Of a stretch of 64,000 nt of DNA, positions 1 through 8,276 are shown in pieces. The notes below the pieces were generated by a model. The model ran no database searches. It had not been told where the DNA came from and saw nothing but the letters and a program-made list of their open reading frames with translations. The stretch covers positions 1-64,000 of the forward strand of contig CAVXVO010000008.1 in assembly GCA_963765295.1 (NCBI GenBank). The letters run 5' to 3'. Made by a program: the position numbers and the translations under genes. The DNA is from PALSA-612 sp963765295. Lineage in GTDB: Bacteria > Actinomycetota > Thermoleophilia > Gaiellales > Gaiellaceae. The first letter of the stretch is position 1. Every line of letters starts with the position of its first letter.

Positions 1-70
1 GGCTCACCCCGACCTGGCCGGGCCGGACCTGGCTGCCCCTGACCTCGCCCGGGCCGGACCTGGCTCACCC
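1..70. repeat. Imperfect tandem repeat, about 30-31 bp unit
   Basis: Two near-copies of a GC-rich unit that begins GGCT, passes through GACCTGGCC or GACCTCGCC and ends GGGCCGGACCT, followed by the start of a third. The repeat runs off the window start, so its real length is unknown. No coding role seen. Confidence 0.5.
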
Positions 71-198
71 GCCGGGAGCGTTATCGCGCTGGTGGAGGGG
101 CGGGCCGAGACGCCGGCCGCCGCCCGGATCCCGGCCCGGCGGGCAGGTAACTCTTCGATCACTTAACGTAATCGGGAGGCTTCGTTCGGCAAGCCTGT

Positions 199-1100
199 GT
201 GCTCATGCGCTTAGCTCACGCCGCCGATCGGGCCCCGGGTCCACGCCAGCCCCGGAACAGCAACCGCATCTGGGTTGTCACCTGCGTCGTCACCGTCCTC
301 GTGACGGTCTTCGTTGCGGTGAAGTTGACCGGAAGCAGCTGCGCGGCGCGGCCGCGCGCGGACGGGTCCGCTGCTGCCGCGGACGCGGGCGGGGCCGCCG
401 CCGCGGGTGGCGGGGGCGGCCCGGCCGGCCGGCGCGGGCCGGGATTCACCAGGCCGGCCCGACGGCGGCTCCCTCCGCGCTGACCAGGTCCGCGGTGGAG
501 GGCCATGCCGCCTTCTACGATCCGGGCCGCGCCGCGGGCAGCTGCGGGCTGGGCCCGTTCCCGGCCCGGGGGTGGTACGCCAGCCTGCCGCCGAGCAGCT
601 ACGCGCTCCGGCCGGGCCTGCGGCAGCTACCTGGACGTCTACGGGCCCGCCGGGCCGGTGCGGGCCGAAGTCGTTGACGTGTGCACGGACTGCGCGGCGG
701 GGACGGTCAACCTGAGCCGGGCGGCCTTCGCGCGGATCGCTGACCCGCGCCGGGGCACGGTCGTGGTGAGTTACCGGCCGGCCATCGACCCGCCGCTCCC
801 GGGGCCGCTGATGCTGCGGATCGCCGCGGCGCGGCGCGGCAGGCTGGCCGTGCAGGTCATCAACCACGGCAACCGGCTGTCGTCGGTCGCGGCCAGCCGG
901 CCGGGCGGCGGCTGGCTGCGCCTGGCCCCGGACGCCGACGGCTACTGGACCGGGCCGCTGCGCCCGGGACCGGGCCGGGCCACGCCCGGGCGGGGCAGGC
1001 GGGCCGCATCAGCGTCCGGATCACCGACGTCGCGGGCCATCAGGTGGTGCTCACCGGCATATCGCTGCGCCGCACCCTGGTGCGCGCCACCGCGTGGATG
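199..1100 (+). pseudogene. Expansin-like / RlpA-type double-psi barrel protein, frameshifted
   Basis: Three reading frames must be joined to read one secreted protein. Frame one gives a basic N-terminus and one membrane segment (IWVVTCVVTVLVTVFVAV, about residues 25-42) plus an Ala/Gly-rich linker. The next frame gives GHAAFYDPG and GWYASLPPSSYA. The third gives CGSYLDVYGPAGPVRAEVVD and CTDCAAGTVNLS, as in bacterial expansins (barrel domain plus a CBM63-like domain, ending VRITDVAGHQVVLTG in yet another frame). Such proteins loosen plant cell-wall polysaccharide without hydrolysis; that is family knowledge. Breaks lie near 485, 615 and 990. The C-terminal end is uncertain. Codon use (Leu CTG, Arg CGG) is unlike genes after 7 kb. 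Confidence 0.55.
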
Positions 1101-1316
1101 TACCGGACCCCGCACCGGGCCGCTGCCCGGCCCACCCGCAGCGCCCGGCCCGGTTGCGCCTGCCACGAGCACCGCCGGGACGCCCGCGAACGCGGGCAGC
1201 TGCTGACCGGGACGCCAGGAGGCCCGGCCGGCCTGGGATCCGGTGAGTGGGCAGGCATAACCTGTCCACAGCCGCGCCGGCCGGCCAGGCCGCGCCGTCC
1301 CGACCGCGGAGGGCCC

Positions 1317-1700
1317 ATGGCCGCCATGACAGCCGAGGAAACCTGGGACTTCCTGATGGCCGGGACCCGGACTGCTCAGGTGGCCACGGTGCGGGCCGAC
1401 GGGCGTCCGCACGTCAAGCCGGTGTGGTTCGAGCTGTCCGGCAAGCCGGGCGACTTTGAGGTGCTCTTCACCACCGCCGCGGGCACCGTGGCCGGCCGGA
1501 ACCTGGCCCGGGACGGCCGGGTGATGATCTGCGTGGACGACCCGGTCCCGCCGTTCTCGTTCGTGCTCATCGAGGGCACCGCCGTCATCAGCGAGGATCC
1601 GGCGGAGCTGCTGGCCGTGGCAACCAGGCTGGGTGCCCGGTATTGGCGCCGGCCGCGCGGCGGAGTATGGCGCCCGCAACGCCGTCCCCGGCGAGCTCGC
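1317..1700 (+). pseudogene. PPOX-class flavin/F420-dependent oxidase, truncated and frameshifted
   Basis: Reads as the pyridoxamine-5-phosphate-oxidase-like split barrel: TAEETWDFLMAGTRTAQVAT, then VRADGRPHVKPVWFELSG, then GRVMICVDDPVPPFSFV. Actinobacterial members bind FMN or F420 and reduce varied substrates. The start is the ATG behind GGAGGG. Near 1640 the frame must shift by one base to recover GAGRAAEYGARNAVPGEL, which is the expected next stretch. After that, at about 1700, resemblance to the family stops and the sequence becomes AT-richer, so the last 30 or so residues are missing. I read this as a junction, either biological or an assembly join. Confidence 0.6.
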
Positions 1701-2097
1701 GAGCCGATCACGGTGCGCGAGCAAGTGTTTTATGCTTGCGAGTTTTTCAGGTTGCCCCGATGATTTAAGCCGACAGCAAAGCCACACGACAGTGTCGGCA
1801 GTCAAGCTTGACAAGAATTAGCTTGGCATTTCTCCTTAACGCAACCGAGTCAGAAACCGCGTCGAAGCGCTGTAAGGCGCTCTAAGCCTCTCATACCCCA
1901 CTCACGACCTAGGCCTCTTTCCAGAGCTATGACCGCCTCAGAACGGCTCCTGTGAGCTTACAGAGGGTTCCCACGTAGCTACGCGGACGCGACTATCTTG
2001 GAGACCTGCATGATTGTAGAATTGTGCCCCGCACCGGTGTCTTGTGCGTTCTGATCGGAGTGTGTTTGACTCTCTGTCGAATCACTGATGGACAGGT
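1701..2097. other. Junction and non-coding stretch at left end of integrated element
   Basis: Composition drops abruptly from over 70% GC to roughly 50% here. It holds short inverted sequence around 1717-1742 (GCAAG...CTTGC followed by TTTTT) but no gene I can support. The tail of the open frame that overlaps 1979-2097 on minus is explained by a frameshift in the next gene, whose natural stop is at 2098. No second copy of the tRNA-Ala 3' end was seen here. Confidence 0.5.
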
Positions 2098-2881
2098 TCA
2101 CCACCATGGATTGTGGTCGGTGTCGAGCGGGTTGATGTAGAGGTCGAGACGTTCTGGTGAGGCGAGTTCTTCGAGCACTGTGTCGATGTCGATGAGAGCT
2201 TGGGCTGGTGGTTGAAAGGCGATTGCGTCTCCGACGACTTCGAACTCGAACTTGTGCTTTGGCTTGGCTCCTGAACGGGTGACTTGGAGGATGACGCTGG
2301 TGAGGTCGGTGATGTCTGTCTTTCTTGCAGAAGGCGTTGAGCGCGGGCCAGAAGGTGGCGGTGCCGGATTGCGGGATCCAGTCGCGCTCGATCACGAGTC
2401 CGTAAGAGGGAAGGGTCAGTAGCTCCCGTCTTTGGTCGATCACACTCCGTGTGGCTGGGATGTGGGCGTTGGTGAGTTCGACCGCGAGCCCGAACCCGTA
2501 GGGGAGCGGCCCCAGCGTTCGCGACTCGCCTTTGTAGGTCGTCCAGCGACGGTCAGCAATCGGATCGTTTGGGAGACCGTCTTCGATCCCTCGTTGGCTG
2601 ATGAAGCTGCGATAGACCGGCGCTCCCGTTGTCACCCCCGGACGTTCGTCTGGATAAGGAGCACCCCGGATGTAGAGCTGCTCGTAGAAAGGGACTTTTC
2701 GAACGATCTCATTCCAATCGGTGGTGAACTGGATCAGTTTGGTTCGCTTCTGCCCCTGGAAGCTGATCCGGTACCAGTCATCGATCCAATTCCGCTTCAA
2801 CAGCGTCTCTAACGCCTCATCTGAACAGTCCCAGCCTGCATGGCGAACGTAGAGGCTGTCCTCAAACCCGAAATGTTCCAC
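2098..2881 (-). CDS. Unknown element protein, one +1 frameshift
   Basis: I do not recognise this protein. It starts at a GTG (GTG GAA CAT TTC GGG) inside the end of the winged-helix gene, overlapping it by 73 nt. About 186 residues read cleanly (EHFGFEDSLYVRHAGWDCSD... to FWPALNAF). At 2320-2327 one extra base shifts the frame; dropping it restores TDITDLTSVILQVTRSGAKP through a C-terminus ending DTDHNPWW and a TGA at 2098, about 260 residues in total. Without the correction the frame turns into Arg/His-rich nonsense down to 1979. Many aromatic and charged residues, no membrane segment. It is probably co-expressed with the primase. Confidence 0.55.
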
Positions 2882-3330
2882 ACTAGAACCACAGAGAGGA
2901 GAGGCAGGGGAGAGCTATCTACTTGGTCAGCTGCTCCTTCCAGCGAAGCAACAGCCTCCAGCTCTGGTTCAACGGGTCCTTCATCAATGCTCTCGTTCTG
3001 AAAGACACTCTCATCACAGACAGCTCGTGGACGGTAGACACCATTGAGGAGTCTCCGTCGAGGCTGCTGAGTATCGGCTGGGTTGATCGCGGGTAGGTAG
3101 ATCAGTCCTCTCCGCAGTCCTTCTTGGTCGAGGAAGGCTCGTCCCTTGTCTGTGACCGTGATCAGCTTGCCCCGACCGTTCGGGTTCCGAGTCTTGTCGA
3201 TCAGCTCTGCCTTCTTGAGTTGAAGAAGCGTGTTCTCTGCTGTGCGGTCAGTACAGCCGCTGGCCGTGATTCGCTCGCTTGCCTCCTTGACCAGCAATGG
3301 AGATCCCGCGTCCTCTGCCTCAGCCAGCAT
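2809..3330 (-). CDS. Winged-helix DNA-binding protein of the element
   Basis: About 173 residues. Residues 1-75 form a winged helix: SPLLVKEASERITASGCTD, then TAENTLLQLKKAELIDKTR, then a Lys/Arg wing and ITVTDKGRAFLDQEG, resembling MarR-like or replication-initiator wHTH folds. The rest is acidic and of unknown function. I place the start at ATG 3330 rather than at the longest open frame because GAGAGG stands 8 nt upstream and this ATG overlaps the primase stop by 11 nt, the usual coupled arrangement. It may help load the primase at an origin or regulate the element; the sequence alone does not decide. Confidence 0.6.
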   Translation of the reverse strand: MLAEAEDAGSPLLVKEASERITASGCTDRTAENTLLQLKKAELIDKTRNPNGRGKLITVTDKGRAFLDQEGLRRGLIYLPAINPADTQQPRRRLLNGVYRPRAVCDESVFQNESIDEGPVEPELEAVASLEGAADQVDSSPLPLLSVVLVWNISGLRTASTFAMQAGTVQMRR

Positions 3331-4396
3331 CAGCAAGACCTCTCGACCGGTCAACCTGCACGTATGAGCGCTTCGAACGAGACCGCTTTGGTCTTGACCC
3401 GGCGCGTTTTGGCTTCGTCTGCTTCCGTGCGTTCGTAATCGTTGTGTCGAGGTACCCATAAGGGTTGCTGCCACCCGCATCCAGCCTCTCTGCGTGCTTC
3501 AACGGCAGCCACTCGTCAAACAGTGCTCGGATCTCGTCATTGGAGCAGTGCGCGTCCTCGATCAGCGCACAGACGAGAGCGAACTCGATCCCATGCCGTG
3601 TCTCGCCTCGCTCGTAGATCTCCTCGACCGGAGGGGGATCGACCAGGTACCACCTAAACCGACTCGCGACCTCTTGCACATCGGCTCTATGGCCCTCGAA
3701 CGAAACCACGACGAGTGACCGGCCCCGACCAACCTCACTCTGCACCTTTCGGCCCGCCGAACTTGGTGCCGAGACCTGGTTGGACGGGATCGTGTCGAAC
3801 CACGACTTCACCTCCTCGGTGGAGAAACGATCCCAAGTGCTCACCTCGGACAGAAATTGCGCCTCCACTCCCGTCCGCTCATGAACAGTCCCTGCCAGAC
3901 GGGCCACACGGCTCCGGTTCCAACAACCCTTGTCAACATCCGGGATCCGCTCGCGGGCATACATGTTCAGGCTCCGGTTCCAATCCTCCAACACATCAAT
4001 ATGAATCAATTCCGTCAGCTTCCAAAAGAACCAGTAGCCATGGCCTGACGCCATCACAAGACTCACTGGCAGACCCGCGTCCCGAAACACGTCCAAGCTC
4101 TGCAATGCGTCTGGGCTATCTACATCAAGCCACAACAGGTTTCCAACCGACACCACATCCTCCCTCTTAGCGCCCTCACGTAAGCGCGGTAACAGCCCGG
4201 CATACCGATACTTCCCGCCGACCACATCACTCAACACGGTTCCCGGCAAGAATGCCCCGACACTACTCCGCGCCACCCGAAGCTCATACAGACCCAACTC
4301 ACGCATACCATCAGACATAAATGCAAGCCCTCGCCGGTGTTGATCCACTGAGACACCAGTAGCACTAACGATTGGCGATTCATCGACACCGGTCAT
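3320..4396 (-). CDS. AEP-type (RepB/Prim-Pol-like) replication primase
   Basis: 358 residues. An acidic metal-site motif LLWLDVDSPDA (about 88-98), then LPVSLVMASGHGYWFFWKL (S/G-H-G-Y-W-F-F) and WNRSRVARLAGTVHERTG match the archaeo-eukaryotic primase pattern of mobile elements: catalytic Asp pair, His motif, and the R-L-A-G-T-x-x-x-x-T-G strand. Such enzymes start DNA chains on plasmids, phages and satellites. The C-terminus is basic (KPKRAGSRPKRSRSKRS), fitting DNA binding. No helicase domain is present. It is the first gene of the minus-strand arm and is read divergently from the integrase arm. The family assignment is by motif pattern only. Confidence 0.7.
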   Translation of the reverse strand: MTGVDESPIVSATGVSVDQHRRGLAFMSDGMRELGLYELRVARSSVGAFLPGTVLSDVVGGKYRYAGLLPRLREGAKREDVVSVGNLLWLDVDSPDALQSLDVFRDAGLPVSLVMASGHGYWFFWKLTELIHIDVLEDWNRSLNMYARERIPDVDKGCWNRSRVARLAGTVHERTGVEAQFLSEVSTWDRFSTEEVKSWFDTIPSNQVSAPSSAGRKVQSEVGRGRSLVVVSFEGHRADVQEVASRFRWYLVDPPPVEEIYERGETRHGIEFALVCALIEDAHCSNDEIRALFDEWLPLKHAERLDAGGSNPYGYLDTTITNARKQTKPKRAGSRPKRSRSKRSYVQVDRSRGLADAG

Positions 4397-4564
4397 TACC
4401 GCAATTCTAGCAGGCGTACTTGGATCTATCCGTGGAATGGATGTTCCAAAGCTGACCAGCTAGATCCAGGAGCGTGTGCTACACTACCTGGGACAACGTA
4501 AACCGAGACCACGGTCGCTACCAAGGAGGTACGAACACGGGTTAGAAAACAAAAGGAGAATCAC
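4397..4564. promoter_or_regulatory. Divergent control region of the element
   Basis: 168 bp between the primase arm (minus) and the zinc-ribbon/xis/int arm (plus). It contains the near-palindrome AGCTGACCAGCT at about 4451-4462 and TACACT at about 4480, a plausible plus-strand -10. AAGGAGG at about 4524 is followed by no good start, while AAAAGGAG at 4550-4557 serves the ATG at 4565. This is also the likeliest place for an origin or immunity operator; no iteron array is visible. Confidence 0.4.
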
Positions 4565-5563
4565 ATGTTGATAGCAACGGTTGAAGATCCAGGAAGACCA
4601 GGAGAGCAGCGACAAGCCACCCGGCCCGACGCAAGCAGTTTCGAGTGGGAGCTGTCGGGACAAGCACACTGCGACCACGCCCAGTTAGGCGAAGTCAATG
4701 ATGCGGTGCAAGACATTCGAGAGGCAAGTGAGGCTCTGCTCTTTGCGCGTGGGCTCGTAAAGAACGCGAACGAACGAACGACGGCGCTCCAAACACTTGT
4801 AGACAGGCACGGATCCATCGACCGTGCCGCACGCAATCAGAACATGCCGCGAGATCTATTCCGCGAGGAGTGCCGTGCCTTTGGCGTCCGAGCTCGACGC
4901 CGATCCGAGCTGCTCTCGAAGGGTCACAAGGTAGGCAAGAAAGCAAAGGGAAGGTTCGGCGAGTTTCGGCGTTTCCAAATGTCAGAGGCGGTGCTAGACA
5001 CCACCGCTGCTGTGACAGACACAGATTCGGATGCCGATGACATCGCTACCGAGAGGGCGATAAACCCCGACTCAACCGCCGTCCTCGATCCACCGATGCC
5101 CGATCAGGAAGCGAACGGGACGATGATGGACACCGCCAGCATCAGCCCGTACCTGACGACAACGAAGCCGCAGCCTAAACCAGCTTGGCCGAGCGACAGA
5201 CTCCTCTACGCGGGAGACAGGAAGGCGAATCGCCCGCTTGCCCGTGCTTCGGCTAAGACGAGACTCCCGGTCGTGAAGACTTGTCAGCGTGGTCACACTT
5301 ACTCGACTGAAGGCGCTCCGGTATGGCTCGGCGGTCGATGTCCAACATGTCGAACTGTGGGGAAGGCCGAGTGGGAGCGGCGTCGGCTCCGGATCAGCGC
5401 AGGCGGATTGAGGTGGAGCTACGGGGCGCCTAGTCTTGAAGTGAGGCGAAGAGTCGATGAACTCCTCATGGAGTTCTTGGAAAAGCAGCGTAGAGAGTAT
5501 GAGAAATTCACCGAACAGCTGGAAGCCGAGGTCGAGATGCGTTTGGTCGGGGCATCCGCGTGA
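4565..5563 (+). CDS. Zinc-ribbon protein of the xis-int operon, function unknown
   Basis: 332 residues, start set by AAAAGGAG 7 nt upstream. Residues 50-135 look helical and helix-turn-helix-like (NANERTTALQTLVDRHGSID, then RAARNQNMPRDLFREECRAF), followed by a basic patch and a disordered acidic Thr/Asp linker. Near residue 240 a single zinc ribbon appears: C-x3-G-H in TCQRGHTYS and C-x2-C in GRCPTCRTVG. The C-terminus is a charged helix (LLMEFLEKQRREYEKFTEQL). It overlaps the excisionase start by GTGA, so the three plus genes are probably translated together. A transcription regulator or recombination accessory factor is possible; I do not recognise the family. Confidence 0.6.
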   Translation: MLIATVEDPGRPGEQRQATRPDASSFEWELSGQAHCDHAQLGEVNDAVQDIREASEALLFARGLVKNANERTTALQTLVDRHGSIDRAARNQNMPRDLFREECRAFGVRARRRSELLSKGHKVGKKAKGRFGEFRRFQMSEAVLDTTAAVTDTDSDADDIATERAINPDSTAVLDPPMPDQEANGTMMDTASISPYLTTTKPQPKPAWPSDRLLYAGDRKANRPLARASAKTRLPVVKTCQRGHTYSTEGAPVWLGGRCPTCRTVGKAEWERRRLRISAGGLRWSYGAPSLEVRRRVDELLMEFLEKQRREYEKFTEQLEAEVEMRLVGASA

Positions 5564-5908
5564 CCGACTCTGGTCTTGGTGGCTCGCCTACGGCTGCGAG
5601 CGCAGCACCTGGGCGCTCGCTCAGCCCCTCAGGCGAACCGGTCGTGACGCTTGCGCTGCCGCCTGAACTCATCGATGCCATTGCGACTCGGATGAGCGGG
5701 ATTGTGTCTGCACCGGAAGCGGAGCCTGGTAGGTCGCCTTGGATGACTGTCGTTGAGGCAGCTCGCCGAGCAGGATACGAATGCCCCAATGGTCGGGCAC
5801 CAGCAACGATCTACAGCCTCGCGAAGCAGATCGGTCGGCAAGGTCGGAAATAAGTGGCTCGTCCACGTCGATGACTTCGACCAAGCGATCCGCGACGGAC
5901 GAGCCTGA
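5560..5908 (+). CDS. Excisionase-like helix-turn-helix protein (xis), one +1 frameshift
   Basis: Starts at GTG 5560 overlapping the upstream stop. After a disordered N-terminus comes the DNA-binding part: WMTVVEAARRAGYECPNGRA, then PATIYSLAKQIGR, then, one base later, KVGNKWLVHVDDFDQAIRDG and a TGA at 5906-5908. That is the MerR-like/HTH_17 layout of recombination directionality factors (helix-turn-helix, K-V-G-x-x-W-x-V wing). As written, the frame ends at 5853; removing one base at 5838-5839 (GGTCGGCAAG) gives a protein of about 115 residues whose stop overlaps the integrase ATG as TGATG. Confidence 0.65.
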
Positions 5909-6943
5909 TGGTCAAGAAGCTTCGACAGCGGCCAGTGGCAGGTCAGATGCTGGGAGAACGGTCGGCAACGCAAACGCAGCTTTCCCACCAAGAAGCTCGC
6001 CGAGGAGTACCAACTCAGCGTCAAGAACCGCGAAGCACGCCGCCGCAACGGCCTGCCTGAGGTGCGCGACCCGATCACCTACCGCGAACTGGAGAAGAAG
6101 TTCCGACTCCAGCACGAGACCCAAAGCGACAAGTGGCACCGGGACATGACCGCCTACTCCCTGGCCAAGTTCGGAGACACGCTTCTCCGCGACCTCCGCG
6201 CCGACGAGATCCAGGCATGGCTATCAGGCCTCACAGTTGGCAACACCACGAAGGGACACATCCTCAAAACGATGCGACAGATCCTCGAACGCGGAGTGGA
6301 CTGGGGCGACCTGACAACCAACCCTGCACGGAAGCGCCTCGTCAAGGCACCGAAGGCGACACCCACGGACGTCAATCCGTTCCAGTCATGGGTGGAAGTG
6401 AAGAAGGTCGCCGCCAAGGCCGGTGACTACGCAGCCTTGATCATCTTCGCCTGCGCAACGGGCCTGCGCCCGGAAGAGTGGATCGGCCTCACCTGGTCAG
6501 ACATCGACTTCACCAACCGCACATGCCGCATCAACAAAGTCGTCAGGAACGGCCAACTAAGAACAAGCGCAGGCAAGACCGACGCAGCCTTCCGCACCAT
6601 CCGACTCCAGCAACAAGCAATCGCCGCCCTCAAGGCTCTCCCCCGCCCCATCCAGTCAGACGCGCTGATCTTCCCCGCCACCAGAGGCGGCTACATCAAC
6701 CTCGACAACTGGCGCACACGAGTCTGGAAGGAAGCACTCACCGCAGCCAAGGTCGAGTATCGCCCCCTTTACCAAATGAGACACACTTGCGCCACCCTCG
6801 CGCTGGCGGCAGGAGCCGACATCTACTGGGTCAGCAAACAGCTAGGTCACACGAACATCCAAACGACACTCAGGCACTACGCCCGATTCCTTGCCTCCGT
6901 TGACGAGCGAAACCTCAAGCTCCTCGACGAGTACGCCGCATAG
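5908..6943 (+). CDS. int: Tyrosine site-specific recombinase (integrase), one +1 frameshift
   Basis: Natural start is the ATG in TGATG at 5908: MVKKLR, then after one extra base at 5923-5926 the frame reads SGQWQVRCWENGRQRKRSFP, an AP2-like arm-binding N-terminus. A SAM-like core-binding domain follows (YSLAKFGDTLLRDLRADEI). The catalytic domain has the Arg in ATGLRPEEWIGL, the Lys in SAGKTDAAFRT, YQMRHT, LGHTNIQ and the nucleophile Tyr in TLRHYARF, so the active site is complete. About 344 residues after correction; as written only the part from GTG 6062 is open. It probably catalyses integration at the adjacent tRNA-Ala gene, with the preceding xis directing excision. Confidence 0.85.
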
Positions 6944-7192
6944 CGGAACCGCTTCAGCCTCCGACCACATCGGCACATCCCCACTGCCACCGTCGCTGAG
7001 GCCGAGTCCCGAGGGTCTTACCGCTCAACAGACGGCTTCTCTGACGCCGTAGGAGCCACTCTGGAGCCATCGTTGACAGAGGTCAGGAGAACTCTGGGGT
7101 CGGGTGACAAACGACTGTCCAGTGGCGCTCTCGCGGGCCAGCGCTGTGTCAGATCTGTGTCATGACGAGAGTGAGAGAAGCAGCTCCCAGAA

Positions 7193-7220
7193 CCAAAAAG
7201 GCCCCGTTTCCAGGGCCTTT
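7193..7220 (-). terminator. Rho-independent terminator after tRNA-Ala
   Basis: On minus: AAAGGCCCTGGAAACGGGGC followed by CTTTTTGG; an 8-9 bp stem with a GGAAAC-type loop and a T run, 7 nt past the tRNA 3' end. Confidence 0.75.
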
Positions 7221-7226
7221 ACCCTA

Positions 7227-7299
7227 TGGAGCCGAGGGGGTTCGAACCCCTGACCTTCTGGCTGCCAGCCAGACGCTCTCCCAGCTGAGCTACGGCCCC
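7227..7299 (-). tRNA. tRNA-Ala (anticodon GGC)
   Basis: 73 nt, no encoded CCA. Acceptor GGGGCCG pairs with CGGCTCC and includes the G3:U70 pair that identifies alanine tRNAs. D arm GCTCAGCTGGGAGAGC, anticodon stem TCTGG/CCAGA with loop CTGGCAG (anticodon GGC), T arm AGGGGTTCGAACCCCCT. Its 3' end faces the integrated element and is the likely attachment site. Confidence 0.95.
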
Positions 7300-7313
7300 G
7301 TGCTGGAGACAGT

Positions 7314-7673
7314 CTAGCCCGCGGCTTCGGCGGCGACCTCGATCGACGGCACGTCGCCCCACAGCTCTTCGAGGCGGTAGTACCGGCGCGTCTCGGGCGT
7401 GAAGACGTGGAGGACGACGTCGAGGTAGTCCGCGACGATCCAGGACGACTCCCGCTCACCCTCGACAGCGCGTGGGAGCACGCGCCCCTCCTTCTTCAGC
7501 CGGGCGTGCACCTCGTCGTGGATCGCCTTCGTCTGCCGCGAGTTCTGGCCCGTGCAGATCACGAAGTAGTCCGTATAGGTGCAGACCGGCCGCATGTCGA
7601 GGATGACGACGTCCTGCGCCAGCTTCTCCTGGGCGAGGCCGGCGATGCGGCGGGCGTGATCGAGTGACGTCAG
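7314..7673 (-). CDS. rsfS: Ribosomal silencing factor RsfS
   Basis: About 119 residues of the RsfS/Iojap family, which binds uL14 on the large subunit and blocks subunit joining in starvation. Visible family features: SLDHARRIAGLAQEKLAQDV, then DMRPVCTYTDYFVICTGQNS, then WIVADYLDVVLHVF and YRLEELWGD. The first ATG (7595) is internal to the conserved fold. The frame is open upstream to a TAG, and the only initiator-like codon there is CTG 7673 (CTG ACG TCA CTC GAT), preceded by GGAG at 11 nt. I take that start, with an ATG lost to error as the alternative. Last gene of the rne-to-rsfS block. Confidence 0.85.
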   Translation of the reverse strand: MTSLDHARRIAGLAQEKLAQDVVILDMRPVCTYTDYFVICTGQNSRQTKAIHDEVHARLKKEGRVLPRAVEGERESSWIVADYLDVVLHVFTPETRRYYRLEELWGDVPSIEVAAEAAG

Positions 7674-7718
7674 GTCGGATTCGTCTCCAGCAGCCGGAAC
7701 GAGCCCAGTCTAGCGGCG

Positions 7719-8276
7719 CTACCCGCCGCTCCGGTAGAGCCCGAGCCGCTCGATCGCTGCGGCGACGGTGGTCGGGACGAGCCCCTCGATCGGCTCGCCG
7801 CGGGCAACCCGCCCGCGGACGTCGCTCGAGGACATGTCCAGCGGCTCGATTTCGAAGAATTCGACGCGTTCGGGACGCTCGAGCGCCTGGAGCACGGGCT
7901 CGAGGCTCGCGCGGGGAAATCCGGGTCTCGTCGCGACGCCCAGGCGCGCCAGCTCGAGGACGGCGTCCGGCTCCTTCCAGCTCGGGAACTCGGCGAACTG
8001 GTCGGCGCCGACGAGGAAGACGGGGTCGTCGAAGCCCCCGTCGCGGAGCGTGTCGATCGTGCGCGCGTGCCGGTCGAGCTCGACCTCCTCGCCCGGGAAC
8101 GCGACCCGGGCGAGCTCGAGCCGGACGGCCGCGTCGGTCGCCACCCGTTTGTGCCCGGGCTCGGCGACGACGAGCACGACGACCCGGTCGAAGACGAAGT
8201 GCGCCCGCGCGTCGCGGAGCAGCGCGACGTGACCGTCGTGCGGCGGGTCGAAGACGCTCCCGAACAGCCCGGTCAG
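7719..8276 (-). CDS. nadD: Nicotinate-nucleotide adenylyltransferase
   Basis: 185 residues. Transfers AMP to nicotinate mononucleotide in NAD synthesis. Nucleotidyltransferase signature GSVFDPPHDGHVALL (H-x-G-H) is at the N-terminus and the C-terminal SSSDVRGRVARG matches the I-S-S-T-x-I-R motif. The true N-terminus must precede the first motif by a few residues: the only candidate is CTG 8276, overlapping the obg stop (CTGA). Longer open frames upstream are the shadow of obg. Coupled to obg and followed by rsfS, the order common in Gram-positive genomes. Confidence 0.88.
   Translation of the reverse strand: MTGLFGSVFDPPHDGHVALLRDARAHFVFDRVVVLVVAEPGHKRVATDAAVRLELARVAFPGEEVELDRHARTIDTLRDGGFDDPVFLVGADQFAEFPSWKEPDAVLELARLGVATRPGFPRASLEPVLQALERPERVEFFEIEPLDMSSSDVRGRVARGEPIEGLVPTTVAAAIERLGLYRSGG

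Larger units (their letters stand above)
1701..7226. mobile_element. Small integrated element with primase, excisionase and integrase
   Basis: Six genes of lower GC than the flanks sit between the 1.7 kb junction and the 3' end of tRNA-Ala. The minus arm has an AEP-like primase, a winged-helix protein and an unknown protein with overlapping ends. The plus arm has a zinc-ribbon protein, an excisionase and a tyrosine integrase, also overlapping. The integrase end faces the tRNA 3' end, the usual arrangement for tRNA-targeting elements. There are no capsid, terminase, conjugation or toxin genes visible, so it looks like a replicating integrative plasmid or satellite. Right boundary and att site are inferred; the left boundary is only a composition change. 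Confidence 0.6.

Noticed and set aside
1979..2097. C-terminal extension of the element protein down to 1979
   Set aside because: Reads as His/Arg/Ser-rich nonsense and is explained by a +1 shift; the natural stop is at 2098.
2809..2881. Fusion of the winged-helix protein with the next gene
   Set aside because: Joining them would need a deletion or two insertions, whereas all other shifts are single insertions; a 73-nt overlap is simpler.
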